Program-made: the position numbers and the translations under genes
The notes under the pieces: model-generated
Seen by the model: the letters and a program-made list of their open reading frames with translations, nothing else
Database searches by the model: none
Told to the model about the DNA's origin: nothing
Shown here: piece after piece, positions 1 to 6,445 of the stretch
How positions within the stretch are numbered: position 1 is the first letter of the stretch
Layout: each line of letters begins with the position of its first letter
DNA from: Bifidobacterium breve
GTDB lineage: Bacteria > Actinomycetota > Thermoleophilia > Miltoncostaeales > Miltoncostaeaceae
DNA: 14,237 bases
Direction of reading: 5' to 3'
Assembly: GCA_945876305.1 (NCBI GenBank)
Contig: CAMCOB010000025.1
Span: 1 to 14,237, forward strand

Positions 1-23
1 CCCCGGAGGTCGCCGCAGCCGGG

Positions 24-791
24 CTAGATCCGGAGGAAGAACACGATGGTCATCGCGAGTCCGAGAGTGATGATCCCCCAGCGGAACGGGCGCTCGGGGA
101 TGTGCTGCACGCTCTTGCCGCCAGCCCAGCCTCCACCCCATGCACCCACTCCCATCAGTACGCCCGCTGCCCAGTACACGTGGCCGCTGAATGCAAAGAG
201 CAGTGCCGCCGCGCCATTTGCCGCAAGCGACATGAGCAACTTCAGGGCATTCAGCCGGTTGAGAGTGTCGCTCAGCAGAAGGTTGAGGATGGCGATGGTG
301 ACGATGCCGAGGCCGGCCCCGAAGTAGCCGCCGTACACGGTGGCGGCAAAGATTGGGATGAGGATGATTGCGGTACGCGCCTCGCCGCTCACACCACGAG
401 CACTCGCGGTGAGCCTGCGCAGTGGTCCCTGAAATGCCAGCAGGGCCGTGGCGAAAAGGATGAGCCAGGGCACCAGGATGGTGAACAGATACTCGCCACT
501 CACCAGCAGCAGCACCCCACCCGTGATGCCTCCGCAGATGGCGGTGATAGCAAGCGCGCGCGCGAGGTCACGGCGGCCTCCGAAGTCATCGCGCTGCGCA
601 AGCACTCCACCTGCATACCCCGGGGACAGCGCAACGGCGTTGGTGATGTTGGCATCGAGCGACGGGATGCCGATGGCCGTGAGCACCGGGAAGGTCACAA
701 GCGTGCCGCCGCCGGCAACCGAATTGACGAATCCCCCGCCGATACCGCCGAGGAACGCGAAGAGGAGGGCGAGGGTGCCGAGGTCATGCAT
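24..791 (-). CDS. TSUP-family (TauE/SafE-like) membrane permease
   Basis: A 255-residue integral membrane protein of the TSUP (TauE/SafE, DUF81) family. The family comprises putative exporters or uptake carriers for sulfite, sulfoacetate and other small organic anions. The N-terminus carries the typical first-helix signature GGFVNSVAGGGTLVTFPVL, and the second half repeats it as YGGYFGAGLGIVTIAIL, matching the inverted-repeat fold. About seven to eight hydrophobic segments are visible. I chose the ATG at 791 (MHDLGTLALLF) because the protein becomes hydrophobic immediately after it. The upstream extension to 863 is Cys/Arg/Pro-rich and lies in the intergenic region. No good Shine-Dalgarno sequence precedes 791, although a GATAGT -10-like box lies 9 nt upstream. 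The gene stands alone and is divergent from the HTH gene. The substrate cannot be predicted, since no sulfur or taurine genes are nearby. Confidence 0.9.
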   Translation of the reverse strand: MHDLGTLALLFAFLGGIGGGFVNSVAGGGTLVTFPVLTAIGIPSLDANITNAVALSPGYAGGVLAQRDDFGGRRDLARALAITAICGGITGGVLLLVSGEYLFTILVPWLILFATALLAFQGPLRRLTASARGVSGEARTAIILIPIFAATVYGGYFGAGLGIVTIAILNLLLSDTLNRLNALKLLMSLAANGAAALLFAFSGHVYWAAGVLMGVGAWGGGWAGGKSVQHIPERPFRWGIITLGLAMTIVFFLRI

Positions 792-913
792 TCGGCGGCA
801 ACTATCGCACGCGCGTCCGGGCGCTTTACATTCCGGGCCAGCGGGGCCGCCGAGTGGTTGCACGCAATCGAATACGGACCGGGGTCACAACGTTGGCGTG
901 CAGGGAGGACGGC
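792..913. promoter_or_regulatory. Divergent intergenic region, TSUP / HTH genes
   Basis: This 122-bp gap must hold the promoters of both divergent genes. On the minus strand a GATAGT hexamer (plus-strand 801-806) ends 9 nt before the permease ATG, which could serve a nearly leaderless transcript. On the plus strand I see no convincing -35/-10 pair. Because the rightward neighbour encodes a small HTH protein, its operator may lie here, but no clear palindrome is visible. Confidence 0.3.
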
Positions 914-1330
914 GTGCGCGGCGAAACGGCGGGCATGACGACTGCGCGATCACTCACCCTCTCCGACGCCGCCGAGGTGTGTGGCACCACCAAGAAGGCG
1001 CTCGAGCGACGCGCTGAGCGCGGCACGCTGACCGTGGGCCGTCGGGGTGGGGTACGGGTTGTGGATGTGGCCGAGCTGCTGCGCGTGGGCCTGCTGGCAT
1101 CGGATGCGCAGGTATCGGTGCCACGTCCACCCGGCCCGATGGACCGTCCTCTCGCGGTGCTGGCCCGGCGCGTGGCTGAGGCCGACGACGATCTGATCGA
1201 TCTCCGTGCCGCCCTCGTCTCAACCGAGGCCGCGCTCAGGCGTGCCCGCGACGAGTCCCGGGTGCTCCGCACGCGTCTCGCTGCCCTTGCCACCGGTACC
1301 CAGCCCGAGATGGTGGCCGAGACCGCCTGA
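914..1330 (+). CDS. Small HTH DNA-binding protein with C-terminal coiled coil
   Basis: A 138-residue protein (131 from the alternative ATG at 935). The first part, LTLSDAAEVCGTTKKALERR followed by AERGTLTVGRRGGVRVVDVAELLR, has the layout of a MerR/excisionase-type winged helix: recognition helix, a basic 'wing' reading GRRGGVRV, then a helix ending in ELLRVGLL. A Pro-rich linker follows. The last ~55 residues (RPLAVLARRVAEADDDLIDL and on through RARDESRVLRTRL) form a probable coiled coil, suggesting dimerisation. GTG 914 is preferred because GGAGG (904-908) sits 5 nt upstream, while ATG 935 has no ribosome site. It is probably a regulator, perhaps of the divergent permease or of the genes that follow 50 bp later. 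The family is recognised only at domain level. Confidence 0.75.
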   Translation: MRGETAGMTTARSLTLSDAAEVCGTTKKALERRAERGTLTVGRRGGVRVVDVAELLRVGLLASDAQVSVPRPPGPMDRPLAVLARRVAEADDDLIDLRAALVSTEAALRRARDESRVLRTRLAALATGTQPEMVAETA

Positions 1331-1350
1331 CGGCCACCGGTGACGCCGCC

Positions 1351-1377
1351 GTCCCCGCTGCCCGGTAGCGTGGGGAC
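1351..1377 (+). promoter_or_regulatory. Stem-loop and -10-like box before the FdrA-like gene
   Basis: GTCCCCGCT (1351-1359) pairs with AGCG-T-GGGGAC (1367-1377) with a one-base bulge and a 7-nt loop. The right arm contains the GGGGA (1372-1376) that would act as the ribosome-binding site of the GTG at 1381. The same segment also contains TAGCGT (1366-1371), a TANNNT -10-like hexamer 9 nt before the start codon. Either read-through mRNA would fold and mask the ribosome site, or transcription starts next to the GTG and the stem does not form. Confidence 0.3.
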
Positions 1378-1380
1378 GCC

Positions 1381-2625
1381 GTGAGTGACGTCATCCAGTT
1401 CCCAGAGCACGACCCCACCGACACGCCCATCGAGACGTTGGTCGTGGCTGCACCGGTCGGCGAGGCCACAGCCGGTCTGGTGGTCATCGGTGTGCCAAGC
1501 GGGTATGCCGCGCTCGAGGCCCATCGGGCCATTGGGGCAGGTGCCGATGTGATGCTGGTGAGCGACGGCATATCGATTGACGACGAGGTGGTGCTGAAGC
1601 GCCGGGCGCACGACGCCGGCCACCTCCTCATGGGCCCCGGGTGTGAGACCGCCATCATCGATGGCATCGGCATCGGGTTTGCCAACGCAGTGAGTGCCGG
1701 TCGGGTGGGGGTCATCGCCACATCGGGCACGTCTGCACAGGAGGCCACGGTGCTGCTCGACCGGTTCGGCGTGGGTGTGAGCACCTGCCTCGTTACCGGC
1801 CGCCGCGACCTCACTGACAAGGTGGGCGCCGCGACGGCACTCGACTCGCTGGCGCGCCTGGCCACCGATACGGCCACCGAGGTCATCCTGCTGGTGGCTG
1901 ATGCCTGGTCGCCCGAGGTTGCGCGTCGTCTGCTTCCCGCTCTGGCAGCCACCGGCAAGCCTGGGTCGGTGTGCCTGATGGGGGCCGACGGCGTGGCATC
2001 TCCTGACGGGGTGGAGGTGCATCCGGCAATTGACGGCGCTGCGCTCGGTGCTGCGCGCCTCGCCGGTGCCCGCCCGGTCATCCCTGCCACCGAGCCCACG
2101 GGATGGGTGAGCGCTGGGCACGTGCGCGGCATCTTTTCGGGGCCCGGGCTGTGTGCTGAGGCATCAGCAATTCTCGCGGGGCGGCTTGGACGGGTGGTGA
2201 GCAACGCACCCGCCGGCGACGCCGTGCCCCTCGAGGGCGACGAGGTGGTGCGCGGACATGCGTGTCTCGACGTTGCCACGGCTGCGCGCGAGCACGGTGC
2301 ACCGCATCCCATTGAGGACCCCGAGCACCGGGCACGCCTGCTCGTCGACACCGTGGCCGACCAGACGGTGGCCGTTGTGCTGCTTGACGTCGTACTGGGG
2401 TACGCCGCGCATCCCGACCCGGTGGGTGCGCTCGCACCCGCACTCTCGCGGGCGTTGCAGGCACGGCCGTCGTTGCAGGTGGTGGCCCACGTGGTGGGGA
2501 CCGAGGCCGACCCCCAGGTGCTGTCGGACCAAGAGGCCAAGTTGGAGGCGCTCGGCGTACGGCTGGCGCCGACCAGCGGGCAAGCGGCCCGGCTCGCGGC
2601 TGCGCTTGTGCGACCGGGGCGGTGA
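1381..2625 (+). CDS. FdrA-like protein (succinyl-CoA synthetase alpha-like fold), N-terminally short
   Basis: A 414-residue protein that follows the E. coli FdrA pattern along its whole length: SDGISIDDEVVLKRRA, MGPGCETAIIDG, GFANAV...GVIATSGTSAQE, VTGRRDLTDKVG, ATGKPGSVCLMG, GIFSGPGLCAEA, APHPIEDPEHR, VLLDVVLGYAAHPDPVGAL and GTEADPQVLSDQEAKLEALG. The fold is the CoA-binding plus ligase domains of acyl-CoA synthetase (ADP-forming)/succinyl-CoA synthetase alpha. FdrA of E. coli is about 555 residues and is now assigned to the oxamate carbamoyltransferase step of allantoin breakdown with YlbE and YlbF. Here about 110-120 N-terminal residues are absent and no YlbE/YlbF partner is visible. GTG 1381 has GGGGA 4 nt upstream. 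The stop overlaps the next start in GTGA, so the downstream glycosyltransferase is probably co-translated. Fold assignment is firm; the reaction is unknown. Confidence 0.82.
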   Translation: MSDVIQFPEHDPTDTPIETLVVAAPVGEATAGLVVIGVPSGYAALEAHRAIGAGADVMLVSDGISIDDEVVLKRRAHDAGHLLMGPGCETAIIDGIGIGFANAVSAGRVGVIATSGTSAQEATVLLDRFGVGVSTCLVTGRRDLTDKVGAATALDSLARLATDTATEVILLVADAWSPEVARRLLPALAATGKPGSVCLMGADGVASPDGVEVHPAIDGAALGAARLAGARPVIPATEPTGWVSAGHVRGIFSGPGLCAEASAILAGRLGRVVSNAPAGDAVPLEGDEVVRGHACLDVATAAREHGAPHPIEDPEHRARLLVDTVADQTVAVVLLDVVLGYAAHPDPVGALAPALSRALQARPSLQVVAHVVGTEADPQVLSDQEAKLEALGVRLAPTSGQAARLAAALVRPGR

Positions 2626-3791
2626 GGGTTCGGCTCGTCACCTACTCCGCAATGCCGCGGGGGGGTGCAATGCATGCGCGGTGCCTGGTCGAGTCACTCG
2701 CGGCGCGTGGACACGAGGTTGAGATCTGGGCGCTCACGCTCGAAGGGGCCGGTATCGCCGTCGCTCCGTCGGTGCCCATCCACCGGGTGGCGGTCGCGTG
2801 GGTTCCGGGCGAAGCGCCTGCAGCGCGCGTGGAACGCTGCTCCGCCGTGCTCGCGGCAGCATTGCGGGGTGCACCGGCAGTGGACATCAACCACGCACAG
2901 GACATGCTGGCGGCCCGGGCGCTGCTCGCCCTACGGGCCGAGGGCGAGATCCCTCACGTGGTCAGCACGGTGCACCACACCGAGGTGTTTGAGGATCGCT
3001 TCCTCGAAGAGTGCCAGCGGGCATCGATTCAGGATGTTGATCGCTCCATTGCGGTGTCGGCGTTCTGGGCCGATCGGCTGGCGCACGAGTTCGGGGTAGA
3101 GGCCCCGGTTGTGCCCAACGGGGTAGATGCTGCCCGGTTCGCATCTCCCGGTCTTGATCGCGCCGCGGCCGGGGCACGCATGGGGTGGGGCGATCGCGCG
3201 GTGGTGCTCGCCGTGGGCGGGGTGCAGCCGCGAAAGGGCAGCCGCATGTTGTTAGAGGCCTTCGCGCGGTCCCGGGCACGGCTGCCGGAGGGCGCGCTGC
3301 TGGTCATCGCCGGGGGCGATGGCATCTATGCATCCGATGCGCATGAGGTTGCCTGGCGGGATGACGCCTCCCGCCTCGGGCTTGTGGTTCATGAGGGCCC
3401 TGATGCCCCGCCCGGGGCGCATGTGGCACGTATTGGCGTGGTGGCAGACGACGACATGCCGGTGCTCTACCGGGCATCAGACGTGTTGGCGTTTCCGTCC
3501 ACGCGGGAGGGCTTTGGGCTGGTGCTGCTTGAGGCCGCAGCCGCCGGACTTCCGGTGGTCGTGAGCGACCTGCCTGTGTTCTCGGAGTTCATGGAGAACG
3601 GCGTGGACTGCCTGATGGTGCCGGTTGGTGATCCAGCAGATCTGGCCAATGTGCTGGCCCGCGTGATGAAGGACCCGGTCCTGCGCGATGGTCTGGTGGC
3701 CCGTGCGTACGAGACCGCCGCCAGGTATTCCTGGGATGAGACCGCCGCGCGTAACGAGGCGGTCTACGCGGCATTTCTCGCGGGGGGCTGA
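2622..3791 (+). CDS. Family-4 glycosyltransferase, MSMEG_0565 type
   Basis: A 389-residue GT-B retaining glycosyltransferase. The N-terminal acceptor domain has TYSAMPRGGAMHARCLVESL, INHAQDMLAARALLALR, STVHHTEVF and EECQRASIQDVDRSIAVS, a combination I recognise from the MSMEG_0565 family (TIGR04047-like). The C-terminal nucleotide-sugar domain has PNGVDAARF, GGVQPRKGS (donor-phosphate Arg204/Lys205), LYRASDVLAFPS and the E-x7-E motif EGFGLVLLE (Glu296 and Glu304), then GLPVVVSDLPVFSEF. It is cytosolic or membrane-associated with no signal peptide. The GTG start overlaps the upstream stop by 4 bp (GTGA). The family usually lies in a cluster with a nitrilase, a radical SAM protein and flavin and acyltransferase genes, none of which is in this window. 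The gene contains one in-frame TTA codon (3252-3254). Donor and acceptor are unknown. Confidence 0.9.
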   Translation: MRVRLVTYSAMPRGGAMHARCLVESLAARGHEVEIWALTLEGAGIAVAPSVPIHRVAVAWVPGEAPAARVERCSAVLAAALRGAPAVDINHAQDMLAARALLALRAEGEIPHVVSTVHHTEVFEDRFLEECQRASIQDVDRSIAVSAFWADRLAHEFGVEAPVVPNGVDAARFASPGLDRAAAGARMGWGDRAVVLAVGGVQPRKGSRMLLEAFARSRARLPEGALLVIAGGDGIYASDAHEVAWRDDASRLGLVVHEGPDAPPGAHVARIGVVADDDMPVLYRASDVLAFPSTREGFGLVLLEAAAAGLPVVVSDLPVFSEFMENGVDCLMVPVGDPADLANVLARVMKDPVLRDGLVARAYETAARYSWDETAARNEAVYAAFLAGG

Positions 3792-3792
3792 G

Positions 3793-4656
3793 ATGGCGCA
3801 CACTCCCGGGGGCCTCGAGGTGGAGGGCATGTTCTCGGTGGTGGCGTCGCGTGCCTGGCCGGGGTCGGCCGTGGCGGTGTCACCCGACGGTGAGTGGGTT
3901 GCCGTCGCCCTCCCAGGGCGCGTTGTGGTGGCACGCCTGCCCGATCTTTCGGATGAGCGCGAGATCCTCGTTGCCGACGTGCGGTCACTGGTTGCCGTCG
4001 ATGCCGCCCGGCTTGCACTCGCCCCGCATCGCGGGGTGCTCGTGATTGATGACCCCGCCGGATCACCGCACGTGGGCGTGCGTGCTCGCGGTGCGGGGCG
4101 GGTGCATCTGGCCTGCTCCGGTGATGGTGCACTGGTGGCGGTGGGCGACCGTGCGGCACTGCCCCGGTCCACCGTCGTCACCCGTGTTGATGGCGGGCGC
4201 ACGCGCGGTTGGACCGCGGGCATCGTGGGCGCCACCGCGGCTGCGTGGCTCGATCACGGCGACCTCGCGGTGGCTGCGGGACTCGACCTGGTGCTGGTGC
4301 GCGGCGGTGAAGAGGAGGCCCGCGCCCAGGGCCCGCTGGGCGAACCCATCACCGCCGTCGTGACCGTGCCGGGCGGGGTGGCCATCGCCGGCGCGGGGCC
4401 TCGGGTGGTGCTGCATTTGACGGTCGCGCGGGCCGAGCGCCCCGCAATCGATGTGCCCCCGGGCGGCGGGCGCTCTCTGCAGGTGGGCGACGGGCTGCTG
4501 GTGACCGGAACGCGTTCGCTTGGGGAGCGCGTGGTGGTGCACGACCTCGCCTCGGGCGATCAGGTCGCCGCCATCCGGGGGGTGGCCACGGCTGCGGCAG
4601 CCGGTGGCGTCGTGGTGGGCACCGGACGCGAGGGGACCGTGGTGCTGGCGCGCTGA
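3793..4656 (+). CDS. Predicted cytosolic beta-propeller (WD40/PQQ-like) protein
   Basis: A 287-residue protein with no signal peptide or membrane segment. It consists of about six or seven repeats of ~40 residues, each with small hydrophobic strands and Gly/Asp turns. Blades begin at AVAVSPDGEWVAVAL, DVRSLVAVDAARLALA, HLACSGDGALVAVG, AAAWLDHGDLAVAAG, ITAVVTVPGGVAIAG, LQVGDGLLVTGTRS and AAAAGGVVVGTGREG. This is the pattern of a degenerate WD40-like propeller that acts as a protein or ligand platform rather than an enzyme. The ATG lies one base after the glycosyltransferase stop (TGAGATG), with a G-run upstream as ribosome site, so it belongs to the same operon. A partner role to the glycosyltransferase or FdrA-like protein is inference from position alone. 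I do not recognise a named family. Confidence 0.75.
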   Translation: MAHTPGGLEVEGMFSVVASRAWPGSAVAVSPDGEWVAVALPGRVVVARLPDLSDEREILVADVRSLVAVDAARLALAPHRGVLVIDDPAGSPHVGVRARGAGRVHLACSGDGALVAVGDRAALPRSTVVTRVDGGRTRGWTAGIVGATAAAWLDHGDLAVAAGLDLVLVRGGEEEARAQGPLGEPITAVVTVPGGVAIAGAGPRVVLHLTVARAERPAIDVPPGGGRSLQVGDGLLVTGTRSLGERVVVHDLASGDQVAAIRGVATAAAAGGVVVGTGREGTVVLAR

Positions 4657-4716
4657 GGAAGGAGGCCGGGGGTGGATAGCCAAATCGCACCAGATGCATC
4701 CCCACAGTTCGTGACC

Positions 4717-4723
4717 AGGAGGT
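4717..4723 (+). promoter_or_regulatory. Strong ribosome-binding site of the secreted protein
   Basis: AGGAGGT is a full-length match to the anti-Shine-Dalgarno sequence, 9 nt before the ATG at 4733. It is the strongest ribosome site in this rightward run and fixes the start of the secreted protein. The 76-bp gap (4657-4732) may also hold its own promoter, but no clear -10 element was seen. Confidence 0.6.
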
Positions 4724-4732
4724 CGCCCAGTA

Positions 4733-5248
4733 ATGAAGATCAACTCCCGTTTCCGTCGTCCCAGCGCCGCGATGGTGGTGGCGTCGACCGCGCTTGTTGT
4801 GGCACTCGCCGGTGGTGGTGCGTACGCCGCAACGCAGATCAGTGGTAATGACCTGGTCAACAAGTCGGTCAAGAACGTGAAGATCGCAAACAACGCGATC
4901 AACAACCGCACCCTTGCAAGCAACAGCGTGTTGAAGACCACGCTTGCTCCGGGTGCCATCACCACGTACCTGCGCTACCAGCAGGTGACCGTGCCCATCG
5001 GCACCAGCGGATCGGCATTTCCCAAGTGCGATAGCGGTGACGACGTGACCGGCGGTGGGTTTGGCGGCGTGCCGGATGCCACCTATACGGGCTACAACGC
5101 CACGGTGCTCTACAGCCGTCCGGCGCTGGCCAATGGACAGGCCCCCACCATCTCCAATCAGGTACCGGTTGGGTGGAACGCCTCGCTCGAGAACAGCTCC
5201 ACAAACTCAGCGAACTTCATTGTGTACGTGGTGTGCCTCGACGCCTAG
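4733..5248 (+). CDS. Secreted protein with linear N-terminal repeats and CxSGxxVxGGGF tail domain
   Basis: A 171-residue exported protein. Residues 1-32 are a signal peptide: a basic start (KINSRFRRPS), a hydrophobic core (MVVASTALVVALAGG) and cleavage near AYA-ATQ. Residues ~37-75 hold short imperfect repeats rich in Asn, Val and Lys (LVNKSVKNVKIANNAI, NNRTLASNSVLKTTL), which look like a small solenoid or coat-like stretch. The C-terminal ~95 residues contain CDSGDDVTGGGF near the start and end in VVCLDA, so the two cysteines probably form a disulfide closing a beta-rich domain. I associate this whole architecture with Thermoleophilia, where many paralogues occur; their function is not known to me. 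The strong AGGAGGT fixes the start, and a rho-independent terminator follows directly. Confidence 0.85.
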   Translation: MKINSRFRRPSAAMVVASTALVVALAGGGAYAATQISGNDLVNKSVKNVKIANNAINNRTLASNSVLKTTLAPGAITTYLRYQQVTVPIGTSGSAFPKCDSGDDVTGGGFGGVPDATYTGYNATVLYSRPALANGQAPTISNQVPVGWNASLENSSTNSANFIVYVVCLDA

Positions 5249-5274
5249 TCGTTGCCCTCTCAGGTGATGTGACC

Positions 5275-5309
5275 GGGGCCCCGCCTGATGGCGGGGCCCC
5301 TCGCGTTTT
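5275..5309 (+). terminator. Intrinsic terminator of the rightward operon
   Basis: A perfect 11-bp stem, GGGGCCCCGCC (5275-5285) pairing with GGCGGGGCCCC (5290-5300), has a TGAT loop and is followed by TCGCGTTTT. The short T-run lies on the plus-strand side only, so it best ends rightward transcription from the secreted-protein gene. Because it lies between convergent genes it may also hinder leftward transcription, although no T-run follows in that direction. The T-run abuts the stop codon of the leftward ATPase gene. Confidence 0.88.
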
Positions 5310-6445
5310 CAGGTGGTCCCGAGGGCCCTGGTGATGTGCGCGATGCCCGCCACCTCGACCGGATCGGACTCAAGTGCCGGTACCGTCACAACGTGCGGGT
5401 GGTGCAATGCGATGGTGAGGGCGTCAATCTCGTGGCGGTCGGCCCGGGCACGAGCCCGGGCGGCATCGAGCACTGTTGTGGCACGTCGGGCGAGACCGGC
5501 GGGATCTGAGGCCCCGGCGCTTCGCAGCAACTCCTCGAGCCCGTCGGGGGCGTCATCTGCTCCGCCCGGTACCGGGTGCACACGGTTCACTACCAGCGCA
5601 CCCAGGGGGTAGCGATCGGTGGTGAGGCGGTCCCACAGCGCATGTGCCTCGGCGGATGGCTCGGGCTGTGGCCCGGTGACCACGACGAAGCGGGCATCGT
5701 CTGACGACAGCAGTTGGTTTACCGCTGCAGCGCGATCGCTGAAGCCTTGGTACATGCCATCGAACGACAGCAGGAACTCTCTGATCTCGCTGATCAGTTC
5801 GGCTCCGGTCAGGCGTTCAAGTACCGACATCACCATTGATCCCCCGGCCTGCAGCGCGCGCCAGCCCACCCGGCCTGCTCCTCCCCGGGGGCCCAGCAGC
5901 AGCCGCAACCCACGCCCCTCCATAAATCGGGTCATGCGCTCGGGTGCGTCAAGGAAGTCCAGGGCGTTTCGCGCCGGGGGAGTGTCGAGCACCACCACGT
6001 CGTAGTCGCCCGAGTCATGAAGCTCGTGCAGGCGCTCCACTGCCATAAATTCCTGCGCACCGGCGGCGGTGCTCGACAGGTGCCGGTAGATGCGGTTGGC
6101 GAGGATCCGCTCGCGAGCGGCCTCGTTGGGCGCCTCGCGGGCAACCAGCCGGTCGAACGTGGCGCGCGGGTCGAGCTGGAGGGCGTCCATCGTGCCGAGC
6201 ATCGCCATGCCAGATGCCTCCACCCGCGCGGCATCCACCCGGTGTGGCATGTCGCCCAGCGCACCAATTCCAAGGGCCGCAGCCAGACGTCGGGCAGGGT
6301 CAATGGTGACCACCGCAACCCGCGCGCCGCGGGCAGCGAGCCCGAGTGCCAGCGCCGCCGAGACGGTGGTCTTGCCCACCCCGCCCGCCCCTGCAACCAC
6401 CACGATGCGTCGGCCCTCCACCAATCGGAGGAGGTCAGTGCTCAT
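5309..6445 (-). CDS. ArsA/Get3-like ATPase, second member of the pair (non-canonical P-loop)
   Basis: A 378-residue soluble P-loop ATPase of the ArsA/Get3 (SIMIBI) family. The P-loop GAGGVGKTT occupies residues 19-27. The catalytic-lysine region is intact (Lys25), but the signature lysine of the deviant Walker A motif is alanine (Ala20, where KGGVGKT is usual). Switch regions are visible as VTIDPARRLAAALG and VVLDTPPARNALDFLDAPER. Further on, QPEPSAEAHALWDRL and VVNRVHP match the nucleotide-base-contacting part of the fold. The Cys-x2-Cys motif of eukaryotic Get3 is absent. The ATG overlaps the stop of the upstream ATPase (ATGA), so the two are made together and probably form a heteromer. In Mycobacterium the adjacent pair Rv3679/Rv3680 has the same order and sizes. 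The client (anion, tail-anchored protein or other) is unknown. Confidence 0.9.
   Translation of the reverse strand: MSTDLLRLVEGRRIVVVAGAGGVGKTTVSAALALGLAARGARVAVVTIDPARRLAAALGIGALGDMPHRVDAARVEASGMAMLGTMDALQLDPRATFDRLVAREAPNEAARERILANRIYRHLSSTAAGAQEFMAVERLHELHDSGDYDVVVLDTPPARNALDFLDAPERMTRFMEGRGLRLLLGPRGGAGRVGWRALQAGGSMVMSVLERLTGAELISEIREFLLSFDGMYQGFSDRAAAVNQLLSSDDARFVVVTGPQPEPSAEAHALWDRLTTDRYPLGALVVNRVHPVPGGADDAPDGLEELLRSAGASDPAGLARRATTVLDAARARARADRHEIDALTIALHHPHVVTVPALESDPVEVAGIAHITRALGTT

Noticed and set aside
102..938. Plus-strand frames opposite the TSUP permease
   Set aside because: They are composed of charged, His/Arg-rich low-information sequence, and the minus strand carries an unmistakable TSUP membrane protein.
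826..2675. Long open frames on the minus strand opposite the HTH and FdrA-like genes (826-2121 and 1236-2675)
   Set aside because: They are rich in Arg, Ala, Pro, Ser and His with no coherent hydrophobic pattern or motif, and they lie antiparallel to genes with clear family signatures. High G+C makes such shadow frames common.
4063..4965. 300-residue minus-strand frame across the propeller gene and the secreted-protein start
   Set aside because: It crosses two real plus-strand genes and their intergenic region; the one hydrophobic stretch near its start mirrors the signal peptide on the other strand.
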